Assembly: GCA_045564455.1 (NCBI GenBank)
Contig: JBJLHG010000001.1
Span: 186,001 to 250,000 of the forward strand
DNA length: 64,000 bases
Origin: CASICS01 sp045564455
GTDB lineage: Bacteria > Pseudomonadota > Gammaproteobacteria > Magnimaribacterales > AG-339-G14
Reading direction: 5' to 3'
Shown: positions 8,162 through 16,698 of the stretch, in pieces
How the letters are laid out: the number at the start of each line of letters is the position of its first letter
How positions within the stretch are numbered: the first letter of the stretch is position 1
The notes under the pieces: generated by a model
Database searches by the model: none
What the model was told of the DNA's origin: nothing
Seen by the model: the letters and a program-made list of their open reading frames with translations, nothing else
Made by a program: the position numbers and the translations under genes

Positions 8162-8911
8162 TCAAAGAATAAATAACAACCAAATTCCAGACAAAGCAAT
8201 GTGCGGACCAAAAGCTATAGTTTTTTCTAAAGTATTTCTCTTATTAAAAAAATACCAAATTATCCCTGATAAAGATGAGACAAATAAAATAAAGGGTAAA
8301 TTGTGGATGCCAAAAAATAGAGATAGGTTAGATATCAATATTACATCTCCCCAACCAAAAGAATCTTTCTTCAATATATAGTCTGATATGTATTTGATAG
8401 CAAATAACACGGCAAAACATATCAAGAAAGAGACAAACCCCAGGCTTAAAGAAGTGAAATAAAAATTGTTAAGAATTCCAGTAAAAAAAACAATTAAATT
8501 AAGCGAGAAGGGAATTTTAAAAAAACTTTCATCCAAACGAGCGATCAAGATTAAGGTAAAAATAAAGAGACAACTTATAAGAAAGATATAATTTATCGAA
8601 CCTGCTTTGATGAACATTAAAGCGAACAAAATCCCTAGCAAGATCTCGAAGAAAGGATAACTGATTGAAATATTTTTTTTACAAGATTTGCATTTACCCA
8701 ATTGAATAAAATAACTTAAAACTGGTATGAGCGAAAATACCGATAAAGGCGCTTTGCAATTTGGACAAAACGACCTAGGAAAAGATAGTCCTAAATCTGA
8801 GAATTCTTTCAAAGCATTCTGGTAATTCAGGATAATAGGCATGCGATATGACAAGCTATTTAGAAAGCTTCCAAATATAAGTCCTAGTATGAAAGCATAT
8901 AAAATTTCCAT
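8162..8911 (-). CDS. gspO: Prepilin peptidase / N-methyltransferase of the type II secretion system
   Basis: The 249-residue aspartic membrane protease should cleave and methylate the leader peptides of the pseudopilins encoded across the intergenic region. It shows the N-terminal GSFLNSLSYRMP motif (residues 14-25), a zinc-binding pair CPNC and CKSC (Cys49, 52, 74, 77), and a catalytic Asp near 127 in ARLDE. The second catalytic Asp is Asp189 in GWGD. It is transcribed away from gspC, leaving 97 bases for two divergent promoters. It may also process type IV pilins if those exist elsewhere. Confidence 0.9.
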   Translation of the reverse strand: MEILYAFILGLIFGSFLNSLSYRMPIILNYQNALKEFSDLGLSFPRSFCPNCKAPLSVFSLIPVLSYFIQLGKCKSCKKNISISYPFFEILLGILFALMFIKAGSINYIFLISCLFIFTLILIARLDESFFKIPFSLNLIVFFTGILNNFYFTSLSLGFVSFLICFAVLFAIKYISDYILKKDSFGWGDVILISNLSLFFGIHNLPFILFVSSLSGIIWYFFNKRNTLEKTIAFGPHIALSGIWLLFIL

Positions 8912-8929
8912 AAAATAATAATATTCAAT

Positions 8930-8950
8930 TTGTCACTTAATTGTCATTTA
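8930..8950 (+). promoter_or_regulatory. Pho-box-like direct repeat upstream of gspC
   Basis: TTGTCACTTAA at 8930 is followed immediately by TTGTCATTTAA at 8941, an 11-bp direct repeat differing at one base. The 7-4-7 core TTGTCAC-TTAA-TTGTCAT matches the classical Pho box half-site CTGTCAT at 5 and 6 of 7 positions. It is oriented toward gspC, 59 bases before its ATG, with AT-rich -10 candidates between. PhoB control of a type II system is known in Pseudomonas (Hxc), which makes this plausible. Confidence 0.6.
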
Positions 8951-9008
8951 AATTAGCTTATTTAGTAGATAATATATCTTTTAAAGGCCAAATTGATATA
9001 TTTACAAC

Positions 9009-9839
9009 ATGAACATAAATTTTTTTAATGTCTACAATAAAAGCGTTGATTTCTTTTCTAACAAGACCAAAACAATTTTTATCGCTATAGTTGCTTTGAT
9101 ATTATCTTTTGAAACTTCAAATGTGATTTTAGAGATCGTATTTTCCGATAAACCAGTTTTAAATCAGTCTTCGTCTACAAAAATACAAGGCAATAAAATT
9201 GCTAAGAATCCTTTCTTGACGAATAATGAGTCTCAAGGAAATTCCAATGCTCTTTTAAACGCTATTAAAGCTCCAGAAACATCTTTATCTTTGAAGTTAT
9301 TCGGCGTGACTTCATCGGAGGATAAAAATTTTGCAATCATTGGGCTTAATAAATCAGATCAAAAAGAGTATCAGGCAGGAGATCGCGTCTTAGATAATGT
9401 ATTTTTAGATTTGATTCATAAAGATTATGTAACGATCAATAGATCCGGAGTTTCTGAGAGCCTCTCATTTAATAAACCAAACTTAATTTCAGGAATAGAA
9501 ACTGAAACTTTAAAAGATCTTTCAAATAAAAATGACAATATAATTTCTGCAGAGTGGTTAGCTAAACAAGATCTTTTAGATGTTATTTCCTTTGTGCCAA
9601 TTTTTTCAGATGGTGCTCTGTCTGGCCTAGAAGTCAATCCAGGAGACAATGAAGAATTTTTTTCTAATTTAGAACTTTTACCGGGAGATATTCTCGTATC
9701 TATTAACGGTTTGTTAGTTTCAGATTTAACTGAAAACTATTCCTCAAATTTAGAAACTTTATTTAAAGAACCTAAAGATCTTAATTTAGAAATACTTAGA
9801 AATAATAATCCAATTTCTATTGGAATAACAATCAATTAA
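9009..9839 (+). CDS. gspC: Type II secretion protein GspC
   Basis: The 276-residue inner membrane protein links the cytoplasmic-membrane platform to the secretin. It has a short cytoplasmic N-terminus and one membrane helix at about 22-42. A homology-region domain follows at about 90-155, with SLKLFGVTSSEDKNFAIIGL and a YQAGD turn. The C-terminal half (about 185-276) contains a PDZ-like fold ending in VSINGLLVSDL. It is the first gene of the gsp operon and lies 6 nt before gspD. Confidence 0.9.
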   Translation: MNINFFNVYNKSVDFFSNKTKTIFIAIVALILSFETSNVILEIVFSDKPVLNQSSSTKIQGNKIAKNPFLTNNESQGNSNALLNAIKAPETSLSLKLFGVTSSEDKNFAIIGLNKSDQKEYQAGDRVLDNVFLDLIHKDYVTINRSGVSESLSFNKPNLISGIETETLKDLSNKNDNIISAEWLAKQDLLDVISFVPIFSDGALSGLEVNPGDNEEFFSNLELLPGDILVSINGLLVSDLTENYSSNLETLFKEPKDLNLEILRNNNPISIGITIN

Positions 9840-9845
9840 CAAAAA

Positions 9846-11753
9846 ATGCTTTTTAAAAATTACTTTAAATTTTGCACGACCTTGACGCTTTTTTTAGCTC
9901 TTTATAGTCATTCAGTCACGATAAATATGAGAGATGCAGATATTAGAGCTTTTATTTCTGATATTTCTTCTCTAACTGGAAAGACATTCGTAGTTGATCC
10001 TAGAATAAATGCAAAAATTACTATTATTTCTAAAGAAGATTTATCAATTGAAGAAGCATATGAAGTTTTTCTTTCTGTTCTTGCTGTCAATGGATACACA
10101 GCTGTAGAGCAAGATAATGCAACTAAGATAACTCCAGAAATTATTGGCAGGCAATCTTTTAATAGATTTTCTGCCCGTAATAGTCCTGAAGATAAATTTG
10201 TGACTGATGTGATAAAACCAAACTTTGCCTCAGTAACTGCTCTTGTATCAATTTTAAGACCTCTTATGTCGTCTCAAGGACACTTAGCAGTTTATGAGCC
10301 AACCAACTCATTTATAATTGCTGACAGAGCAGGAAACATAAAGAAATTTAGAGCTCTTATAGGAGAATTAGATAAAACTCCTGGAGAGAAATACGAACTA
10401 GTCAGCTTAACTTATGGCTCTTCTAAAGAAGTATCAAACATTTTAGATAGAGTTTTTAATGATAACAGTGGCGGTATAAATCCTAACCAGTTTACTGCCT
10501 ACTCAATTGATAGAAGTAATAGTATTTTACTTGTAGGAGATGAACCAATTGTTGATAGGATGAAAGCCTTGGTTAAAAACTTAGATACAGAACAAACTGG
10601 CTCCAATACTTTAAAAGTTAAATATCTCAAATATGCTGACGCTAAATCATTAGAGAAGATTTTAAAAAATTTATCTGAAAACTTATCTTCCAAGGATAGA
10701 AGCAATAATAAAATTAAAACTAGCATTGAGGCTCATGAAGGAACAAATTCATTAGTCATTTCTGCTGATCCTGAAATTATGATTTCTATCGAAGATGTCA
10801 TCTCAAGTTTAGATATTAAAAGAGCTCAGGTTTTAGTAGAGGCAATAATAGTAGAAATATCAGATACGCTCGCGAAAGAACTGGGAGTTCAAATTTTATT
10901 TTCTGGAGATGGATCAGATACTCCAATAGTTTCTCAAAGGTTTGGAAATCCAACACCTGATTTAACTGCCATTGTTGGTGGGGAAGTTTATAACACAACA
11001 AACGGATCTTCTCTCTCAGTCCCTGCAGCGGGGCTTCAATCATTGCTGACTTTGGATGGGTTTGCAGCTGGAGTTGGAAGTTATAAAAAAGACCAAAAAA
11101 GTTTTGCTGCGATTTTGAATGTTCTTCGAAAGGATACTGATTCTAACGTTCTTTCAACTCCTTCAATTCTAACAATGGATAATGAAGAATCTTCAATCAT
11201 TGTGGGTCAAGAGATACCAATTACAACGGGTGAATCATTGGGTGCTAATAATACTAACGCTTTTCGAACAGTTAGTAGAGAAGAGGTTGGAGTAAAGTTA
11301 TTAGTTAAGCCACAAATTAATGAAGGTAACTCTATTAGACTTAATATAGAACAAGAAGTATCAAGTGTGTTTGGGCCTTTGCTAATTGGAGCATCTGAAA
11401 TTGCTACTAACAAAAGAGTGATTAAAACAGTTGTGATGGTAGAAGATACTGAAATTATTGTTTTAGGCGGATTAATAAGTGATGACGTTCAAGTGTCTGA
11501 AAGGAAAGTTCCTCTCCTTGGCGACATCCCACTTTTAGGAAGATTATTCAAATCCACTTCAACTTCAAGATCAAAGAAGAATCTGGTGGTTTTTTTAAAA
11601 CCTACCATTGTTAGAGATGCCGCCGATATGCAGCTAATAACCAATGAAAAATATAATTTACTTAAAGCGGAGCAACTTTTAAAAACTAAAAGAGGCAGAC
11701 CAACACCTGACTTGAAAGTTTTAGAAGACTTGATAAACGACAAAGATAAGTAA
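9846..11753 (+). CDS. gspD: Type II secretion secretin GspD
   Basis: The 635-residue protein forms the outer membrane channel of the system. It has an N-terminal signal peptide (residues 1-23) and the N0 domain beginning INMRDADIRAFISDIS. Repeated N1-N3 modules follow, with SNILDRVF and ANSFIIADRAG-type strands. The secretin core ends in VPLLGDIPLLGRLFK and NLVVFLKPTIV. The C-terminal tail of about 45 residues is charged. It may be a pilotin-binding S-domain, but no gspS-like pilotin is visible. It sits 4 nt before gspE. Confidence 0.95.
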   Translation: MLFKNYFKFCTTLTLFLALYSHSVTINMRDADIRAFISDISSLTGKTFVVDPRINAKITIISKEDLSIEEAYEVFLSVLAVNGYTAVEQDNATKITPEIIGRQSFNRFSARNSPEDKFVTDVIKPNFASVTALVSILRPLMSSQGHLAVYEPTNSFIIADRAGNIKKFRALIGELDKTPGEKYELVSLTYGSSKEVSNILDRVFNDNSGGINPNQFTAYSIDRSNSILLVGDEPIVDRMKALVKNLDTEQTGSNTLKVKYLKYADAKSLEKILKNLSENLSSKDRSNNKIKTSIEAHEGTNSLVISADPEIMISIEDVISSLDIKRAQVLVEAIIVEISDTLAKELGVQILFSGDGSDTPIVSQRFGNPTPDLTAIVGGEVYNTTNGSSLSVPAAGLQSLLTLDGFAAGVGSYKKDQKSFAAILNVLRKDTDSNVLSTPSILTMDNEESSIIVGQEIPITTGESLGANNTNAFRTVSREEVGVKLLVKPQINEGNSIRLNIEQEVSSVFGPLLIGASEIATNKRVIKTVVMVEDTEIIVLGGLISDDVQVSERKVPLLGDIPLLGRLFKSTSTSRSKKNLVVFLKPTIVRDAADMQLITNEKYNLLKAEQLLKTKRGRPTPDLKVLEDLINDKDK

Positions 11754-11757
11754 CCAT

Positions 11758-13128
11758 ATGAGTAATAAAGACATCGTTCTAAGTTATAAGTATTGTAAAG
11801 ATAATCAGGTCCTGCCTGAAAAAGAAGAAAATTTCCTTTCAGTTAAATATACTGAAGACACAAAAATTTTTGCAATATCTTATTTGCAAAAATATTTCGA
11901 TTTGCCTTTAAATATATCAAAAATTTCATTTCAAGATTTTAATAAAGCTTTATCAGAAAGTTTTACAAATAATACATCTTCTTCCGAAGATTTAATTCAA
12001 GGTGTTGATGAAAAAATTGATCTTGACTCGTTGGTATCCAACCTACCTAAAACAGAAGATTTATTAGATGACAGTAACGATGCACCAGTCATACGACTAA
12101 TCAATGCAATCTTGTCTGAGGCAATCAAAGATGGGGCATCGGATATTCATATTGAGCCTTATGAAGAAAACTTAGCTATAAGATTCAGAGTTGATGGGAT
12201 TCTAAAAGAGAAACTAAATCCTAATAGCAGAATAGCTCCTTTGTTAAACGCAAGAATAAAAGTGATGTCTAACTTAGACATAGCAGAGAAGAGAGTTCCA
12301 CAAGATGGAAGAATGTCCTTAAAATTAGGAGAAAAATGGATTGACATAAGGGTATCGACTTTGCCATCTAGCTTTGGAGAAAGGCTGGTTTTGAGATTGC
12401 TTGATAAAGCAGACGTAAGCTTAGATTTAAGAGAGCTTGGCATGACTGATGAAATGACTAAAGATTATTTAGATCAACTCAAAAGCACAAGTGGAATAAT
12501 TCTTGTAACTGGACCGACAGGCTCAGGTAAAACTACGACTCTTTATTCAGGTCTCAATTACTTAAACGATCAAACAAGAAATATTTTAACTGTTGAGGAT
12601 CCAATTGAGTATGCTATGGAAGGTATAGGCCAAACCCAAGTAAATAATAAAGTAGGTTTATCATTTGCAAAGGGTTTGCGAGCAATTTTAAGACAAGATC
12701 CAGATGTGGTTATGGTTGGTGAGATAAGAGATAAAGAAACTGCCGAAACGGCAATACAGGCTAGTTTAACCGGGCACTTGGTTTTATCCACTATTCACAC
12801 AAATGATGCTGTGGGTGCCATAACAAGATTAGTTGATATGGGAGTAGAGCCTTATCTTTTAGCTAGCTCAGTCAAAATGGTAATAGCACAAAGACTGGTT
12901 AGAAAAATAGATGATGAGCAAAAACTTTCAGGCAGAATAGGAATTTTTGAGATGATTAAAATTGATAATGATATTAAAAAATTAATTAATGAAAATATTG
13001 ATGAGGATTCGATTAGAAATAATGCTTTTAAAAAATATATATCTTTAACTAAAGATGGAGAAAGCAAAGTAAAACAGGGGATAACTTCAGATATAGAGTT
13101 AAAAAGAGTTCTCAAAGAAGTTGAATAA
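11758..13128 (+). CDS. gspE: Type II secretion ATPase GspE, lacking the tetracysteine domain
   Basis: This cytoplasmic hexameric ATPase powers pseudopilus assembly. It has 456 residues. Walker A GPTGSGKTT starts at residue 252, the Walker B region DPDVVMVGEIRD is near 314, and the His box LSTIHTNDA follows. In most GspE proteins a zinc-binding loop with four cysteines comes after the IAQRLVR motif. Here, at about 382, it is replaced by a short KIDDEQKLSGRIGIFEM linker with no cysteine, so about 50 residues are missing. All ATPase motifs are intact and the gene is in an unbroken operon, so it is probably functional. It starts 4 nt after gspD and ends 2 nt before gspF. Confidence 0.93.
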   Translation: MSNKDIVLSYKYCKDNQVLPEKEENFLSVKYTEDTKIFAISYLQKYFDLPLNISKISFQDFNKALSESFTNNTSSSEDLIQGVDEKIDLDSLVSNLPKTEDLLDDSNDAPVIRLINAILSEAIKDGASDIHIEPYEENLAIRFRVDGILKEKLNPNSRIAPLLNARIKVMSNLDIAEKRVPQDGRMSLKLGEKWIDIRVSTLPSSFGERLVLRLLDKADVSLDLRELGMTDEMTKDYLDQLKSTSGIILVTGPTGSGKTTTLYSGLNYLNDQTRNILTVEDPIEYAMEGIGQTQVNNKVGLSFAKGLRAILRQDPDVVMVGEIRDKETAETAIQASLTGHLVLSTIHTNDAVGAITRLVDMGVEPYLLASSVKMVIAQRLVRKIDDEQKLSGRIGIFEMIKIDNDIKKLINENIDEDSIRNNAFKKYISLTKDGESKVKQGITSDIELKRVLKEVE

Positions 13129-13130
13129 AT

Positions 13131-14339
13131 ATGGCAAGTTTTTCTTATAAAGCTTTAGATCATAAAGGGGAAACTGAAAAAGGGTTTCTTGTAGCTGAGA
13201 ATATAAATGAAGCCCAAAACGAGCTTAAAAATAGAAAACTAATTCCAATTAAGCTTAAAGAGTCTAAGCAAAGAATTAACTTAAGTTTTTTCTCTTCTAT
13301 CAGCAACTCAAAATTATCTTTAATCTCTAGGCAACTATCAACTTTAATCAATAGCGGAATACCAGTTGATCAGGCATTAGATTCAGTTTCTGAACAAATA
13401 GAACCCGCAAGAATTAGTAATAAATTAAGACAAGTTTCCTTGAAGGTTAAATCAGGTTACAAATTATCCGAGTCTCTTGAAGAACATCCTGAATCCTTCG
13501 ATAGACTTTTTTGCTCTCTTATAAAAGCAGGGGAGTCTTCAGGGGAACTAGGAATAATTTTAGAAAAAACGTCAGATTTTTTAGAAAAAAGGGCAAATAT
13601 GTCTCAAGAAATAACTGGCGCTTTGGTTTATCCTCTAATTTTATTCACTGTAGCCATTGGAATAATTAGTTTATTGCTTGTCTATGTAGTGCCAGACGTA
13701 GTCTCTCAATTTTCCAGCCTTAACAGAGAGTTGCCTCTTCTTACTCAATCTCTTCTTTTCTTGTCCCAAGTAATGACAAATCCAATTTTTCAAATATTTA
13801 TAGTTTCATTTTGCTTACTCGCTTATATTCCTTTGAAATATTTTGGAACTAAAAAAGCAAAGTTAAAATTCGATGAGATTTTGTTAAAAATTCCCGTCAT
13901 AAAAATTTTTCTGTTAGATGCTGATCTGTCTAGATTTACTAGTTCACTTAGCCTTTTAAGATTAGGGAATGTATCTATTTTGAATGCTTTAAAAATTTCT
14001 TCAGATACAATTTCAAATTCCTATCTTAGATCTTCGATAATAAAAGCTTCCTCAAGAGTGGGAGAGGGGGAATCTATAGCAAAATCTCTTGAAAGAGTTA
14101 ACGCTATCCCCCCACTGGTTATTCAAATGATTCAAAATGGAGAAAAATCGGGCAAGCTAGAGGATATGCTATCTAAATTATCTGATTATTTAGAAACGAG
14201 ATTTAGAAATTCTACAAAAATTGCTATGAATCTTCTTGAACCATTGGTTATTATAATTTTAGGAGTTTTTGTAGCCCTAATTGTTTTAGCAATTCTTTTA
14301 CCATTAATACAATTAAATACATTTACAACAACGTTATGA
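13131..14339 (+). CDS. gspF: Type II secretion inner membrane platform protein GspF
   Basis: The 402-residue polytopic protein anchors the ATPase and the pseudopilus base. It has the two duplicated cytoplasmic GspF domains: residues 60-180, with SRQLSTLINSGIPVDQAL, and 260-380, with IQMIQNGEKSGKLEDML. Hydrophobic spans occur near 165-190, 215-235 and 365-395. The length is normal for the family. The final ATGA overlaps the gspG start. Confidence 0.95.
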   Translation: MASFSYKALDHKGETEKGFLVAENINEAQNELKNRKLIPIKLKESKQRINLSFFSSISNSKLSLISRQLSTLINSGIPVDQALDSVSEQIEPARISNKLRQVSLKVKSGYKLSESLEEHPESFDRLFCSLIKAGESSGELGIILEKTSDFLEKRANMSQEITGALVYPLILFTVAIGIISLLLVYVVPDVVSQFSSLNRELPLLTQSLLFLSQVMTNPIFQIFIVSFCLLAYIPLKYFGTKKAKLKFDEILLKIPVIKIFLLDADLSRFTSSLSLLRLGNVSILNALKISSDTISNSYLRSSIIKASSRVGEGESIAKSLERVNAIPPLVIQMIQNGEKSGKLEDMLSKLSDYLETRFRNSTKIAMNLLEPLVIIILGVFVALIVLAILLPLIQLNTFTTTL

Positions 14340-14788
14340 AAAAAAATAAAAACAAAAAAATTAACTCTAAATCTTTAGAAAATGGATTTAGTTTGATAGA
14401 AATTTTAGTAGTTTTAATGATTATTGGTATGTTAACTGCGGTAGTAGCTATCAATGTTTTGCCGAGTCAAGACAGAGCAAGAGTTGATAAAGCTAAAGCC
14501 GATGTAAGAATAATGGAGCAAGCTTTAGAACTTTATAGATTGGATATGTTTTCCTATCCAACCGAACAGGAAGGTTTAAAGGCACTAATTGAAAAGCCTG
14601 TAAATAATAGATTTTCAGATAGATACAGACAGGGTGGTTATATAAAAAGATTAGAAGCCGACCCTTGGGGTAATGACTATCAATATCAAAGACCAGGGAA
14701 GAATAATACATTTGATATCATTTCATTAGGAGCCGATGGCCAAGAAGGCGGCGATGGTCTCGATAGCGATATATCTAATTGGGACTAA
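14336..14788 (+). CDS. gspG: Major pseudopilin GspG
   Basis: This is the main subunit of the periplasmic pseudopilus. The 150-residue precursor has a leader ending at Gly17, then FSLIEILVVLMIIGM with Glu at mature position +5, as required by the prepilin peptidase. The C-terminus carries the GspG calcium-site signature: DPWGNDYQYQRPG, then SLGADGQEGGDG. The leader is unusually lysine- and asparagine-rich. The gene overlaps gspF by 4 nt and leads into gspI, with no gspH between. Confidence 0.95.
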   Translation: MKKNKNKKINSKSLENGFSLIEILVVLMIIGMLTAVVAINVLPSQDRARVDKAKADVRIMEQALELYRLDMFSYPTEQEGLKALIEKPVNNRFSDRYRQGGYIKRLEADPWGNDYQYQRPGKNNTFDIISLGADGQEGGDGLDSDISNWD

Positions 14789-14793
14789 TTTGA

Positions 14794-15144
14794 GTGAAAG
14801 GTTTCACTTTAATTGAAGTTTTAGTTTCTTTGCTAATTTTATCGATGGCGGCCGCAGCAGGGCTATCCAGTATTTCTTTTTCAACTCAAAGCTTTCTAAC
14901 TTTAAAAGATAATTTCTACAATTCCACAATCGCAGAAAATGTTTTATTACTTTCTTATTACGATGATAATTTTCTCACTAACAATATAACCAGTCAGCAA
15001 GAAGTTTTAATGGGTAGCTCTTATATTTGGAAAAGAAATATTAATATTGATAAGTCTCAAAATTCCTTGAGCATATCTGTAGAAGTTAACTCCGAACTTC
15101 AATCCAACCCTTACAAACTTGAAATTTTCAAAACAATAAAATGA
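14794..15144 (+). CDS. gspI: Minor pseudopilin GspI
   Basis: The 116-residue minor pseudopilin should form part of the initiating tip complex with GspJ and GspK. The GTG start gives a 3-residue leader (MKG) followed by FTLIEVLVSLLIL with Glu at +5. The TIAENVLLLSYYDD segment and the later WKRNINI strand are typical of GspI rather than GspH. Its position 5 nt after gspG is where gspH normally lies, so gspH appears to be lost. Confidence 0.85.
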   Translation: MKGFTLIEVLVSLLILSMAAAAGLSSISFSTQSFLTLKDNFYNSTIAENVLLLSYYDDNFLTNNITSQQEVLMGSSYIWKRNINIDKSQNSLSISVEVNSELQSNPYKLEIFKTIK

Positions 15145-15713
15145 AACTCAACAAAGGTTATTCTTTGATAGAAATGTTGGTCGTTCTATTAATTTTTAGT
15201 TCTATTGCAATAATTTCAGCATTATTTCTGTCCTCTTCAGCAAATTCATTTTTTCAAGTAAGTTCAAAAACCGATGAACTTAGGGAACTCATAATCGCTA
15301 CAGAAATAATAAAAGAAGATCTGATTCATATTGTAGACAAGTCAACACGGAATGAATTTGGAATAAAGAAAAAATCTTTTTCACTATCAAATGAACTAAA
15401 ACAATCAGGAAAAATAATAGAGTTTGTAAGATATTCTTCCAGTGACGGCATAGGAGATTTGGGGTCTTTGCATAAGGTTAAATATGTTTTAGAAAACGGA
15501 ATGCTAAAGAGGTATGCAAGTAATTTTTTAAACTCTCCATACCTTAAAGATTATGTAACTCTGATTCAAAACGTTAGTGAAGTAAAAATTGATAATCCAA
15601 TAGCTTTTTCAACTGTAACAAACGATTCAAATCTAATGCCAAAAATCATTAATTTTAAAATAAAAATTAAAGAAGTCTTTTTTAACAAAGTTTTCGTAGT
15701 TTCTAATGCTTAA
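15141..15713 (+). CDS. gspJ: Minor pseudopilin GspJ
   Basis: The 190-residue minor pseudopilin has a leader ending at Gly6, then YSLIEMLVVLLIFSSIAII with Glu at +5. Its mid-region (SDGIGDLGSLHKVKYVLENGMLKRY) matches the GspJ pattern of a strand followed by a Leu-x-Arg-Tyr turn. The gene overlaps gspI by 4 nt and gspK by 8 nt. It should pair with GspI and GspK at the pseudopilus tip. Confidence 0.88.
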   Translation: MKLNKGYSLIEMLVVLLIFSSIAIISALFLSSSANSFFQVSSKTDELRELIIATEIIKEDLIHIVDKSTRNEFGIKKKSFSLSNELKQSGKIIEFVRYSSSDGIGDLGSLHKVKYVLENGMLKRYASNFLNSPYLKDYVTLIQNVSEVKIDNPIAFSTVTNDSNLMPKIINFKIKIKEVFFNKVFVVSNA

Positions 15714-16698
15714 CAAAGAATCAAAAATAAACAATGGAGCTGCTCTTTTGCTGACTCTTTTCATCACAAGTATTGTTTCAATTATTGGCTATAGGCTTTT
15801 TGATTTAACAATGTTCACATCTGAAATAGAAAAGAGAAATTTAAGTCATCAACAATCTTTTTTAATGGTACTCAGTCTTGAATCTTACACACTTGATTAC
15901 ATGAGTTCAGCTGAAAAAAGAAAATCATTATCTTTAATGACTAATAGATATGATCCATATAGTCCCATAAAGATCCCTTTGGAAAGAGGAAATATAGAGG
16001 CCCAAATTGAAGATAAAAGTGATTGTTTTAACTTAAATTTGATTGTTACAAATAATGAAGAATCAAAGACAAAAACAATAAATCAAGATGAACTTCTTTT
16101 TTTCAAAAATTTACTGTCTAGTTTGGAAATCCCAAGCGATAGCATTGAAAACATTAGTGCATCTTTGATAGATTGGTTAGATGAAGATGATTTTCCTGAT
16201 AATTATAATGGCGCAGAAGATTTTTATTATTCTAATTTGAAAACACCATATCTGACTTCTAATCAGTATATGCAAAATATTTCGGAACTAAGAAAAGTGA
16301 AAGGCGTCACAGAAGTTATTTATAAAAAAATAGAGCCGTATATATGCGCACTGCCATCAAATATGAAGTTTATAAACATAAATTCGATTTCGCCTCTAAA
16401 ACCAAAAATACTGGTAGCTTTAAGTGAAAACAAACTTTCAGATCAAGAGGCTATTTCAATCTTGGAAAATAGACCTCTAAGTGGGTATAAAAACACTGAA
16501 GATTTTTTTGATGATGAATCTGTAAATCAATTTCTTTCATCTCAGTTTTCAAGAAAGAAATTAAATGCTGAATCGTTTTATTTTAATTTAGAAATGCAAA
16601 TAGAATATGACGAATTCACCTTTATAATGAACTCTAGAATCATTAACGATGATGAAGATATGAAAATAATTTCGAGAAAAATAGGTAGCTTCTTATGA
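15706..16698 (+). CDS. gspK: Minor pseudopilin GspK
   Basis: The 330-residue tip protein has a leader ending at Gly11, followed by AALLLTLFITSIVSIIG. It lacks Glu at +5, as is usual for GspK. The alpha-domain insertion carries the family signature LIDWLDEDDFPDNYNGAEDFYY, then LTSNQYMQNISELRKVKGV. One disulfide is plausible between the two cysteines. It overlaps gspJ and gspL by a few bases. Confidence 0.92.
   Translation: MLNKESKINNGAALLLTLFITSIVSIIGYRLFDLTMFTSEIEKRNLSHQQSFLMVLSLESYTLDYMSSAEKRKSLSLMTNRYDPYSPIKIPLERGNIEAQIEDKSDCFNLNLIVTNNEESKTKTINQDELLFFKNLLSSLEIPSDSIENISASLIDWLDEDDFPDNYNGAEDFYYSNLKTPYLTSNQYMQNISELRKVKGVTEVIYKKIEPYICALPSNMKFININSISPLKPKILVALSENKLSDQEAISILENRPLSGYKNTEDFFDDESVNQFLSSQFSRKKLNAESFYFNLEMQIEYDEFTFIMNSRIINDDEDMKIISRKIGSFL

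Noticed and set aside
8157..8173. Hairpin TTTATTC-AAA-GAATAAA between pitA and gspO
   Set aside because: It is only a 7-bp AT stem with no clear T run on either side, so I do not call it a terminator.
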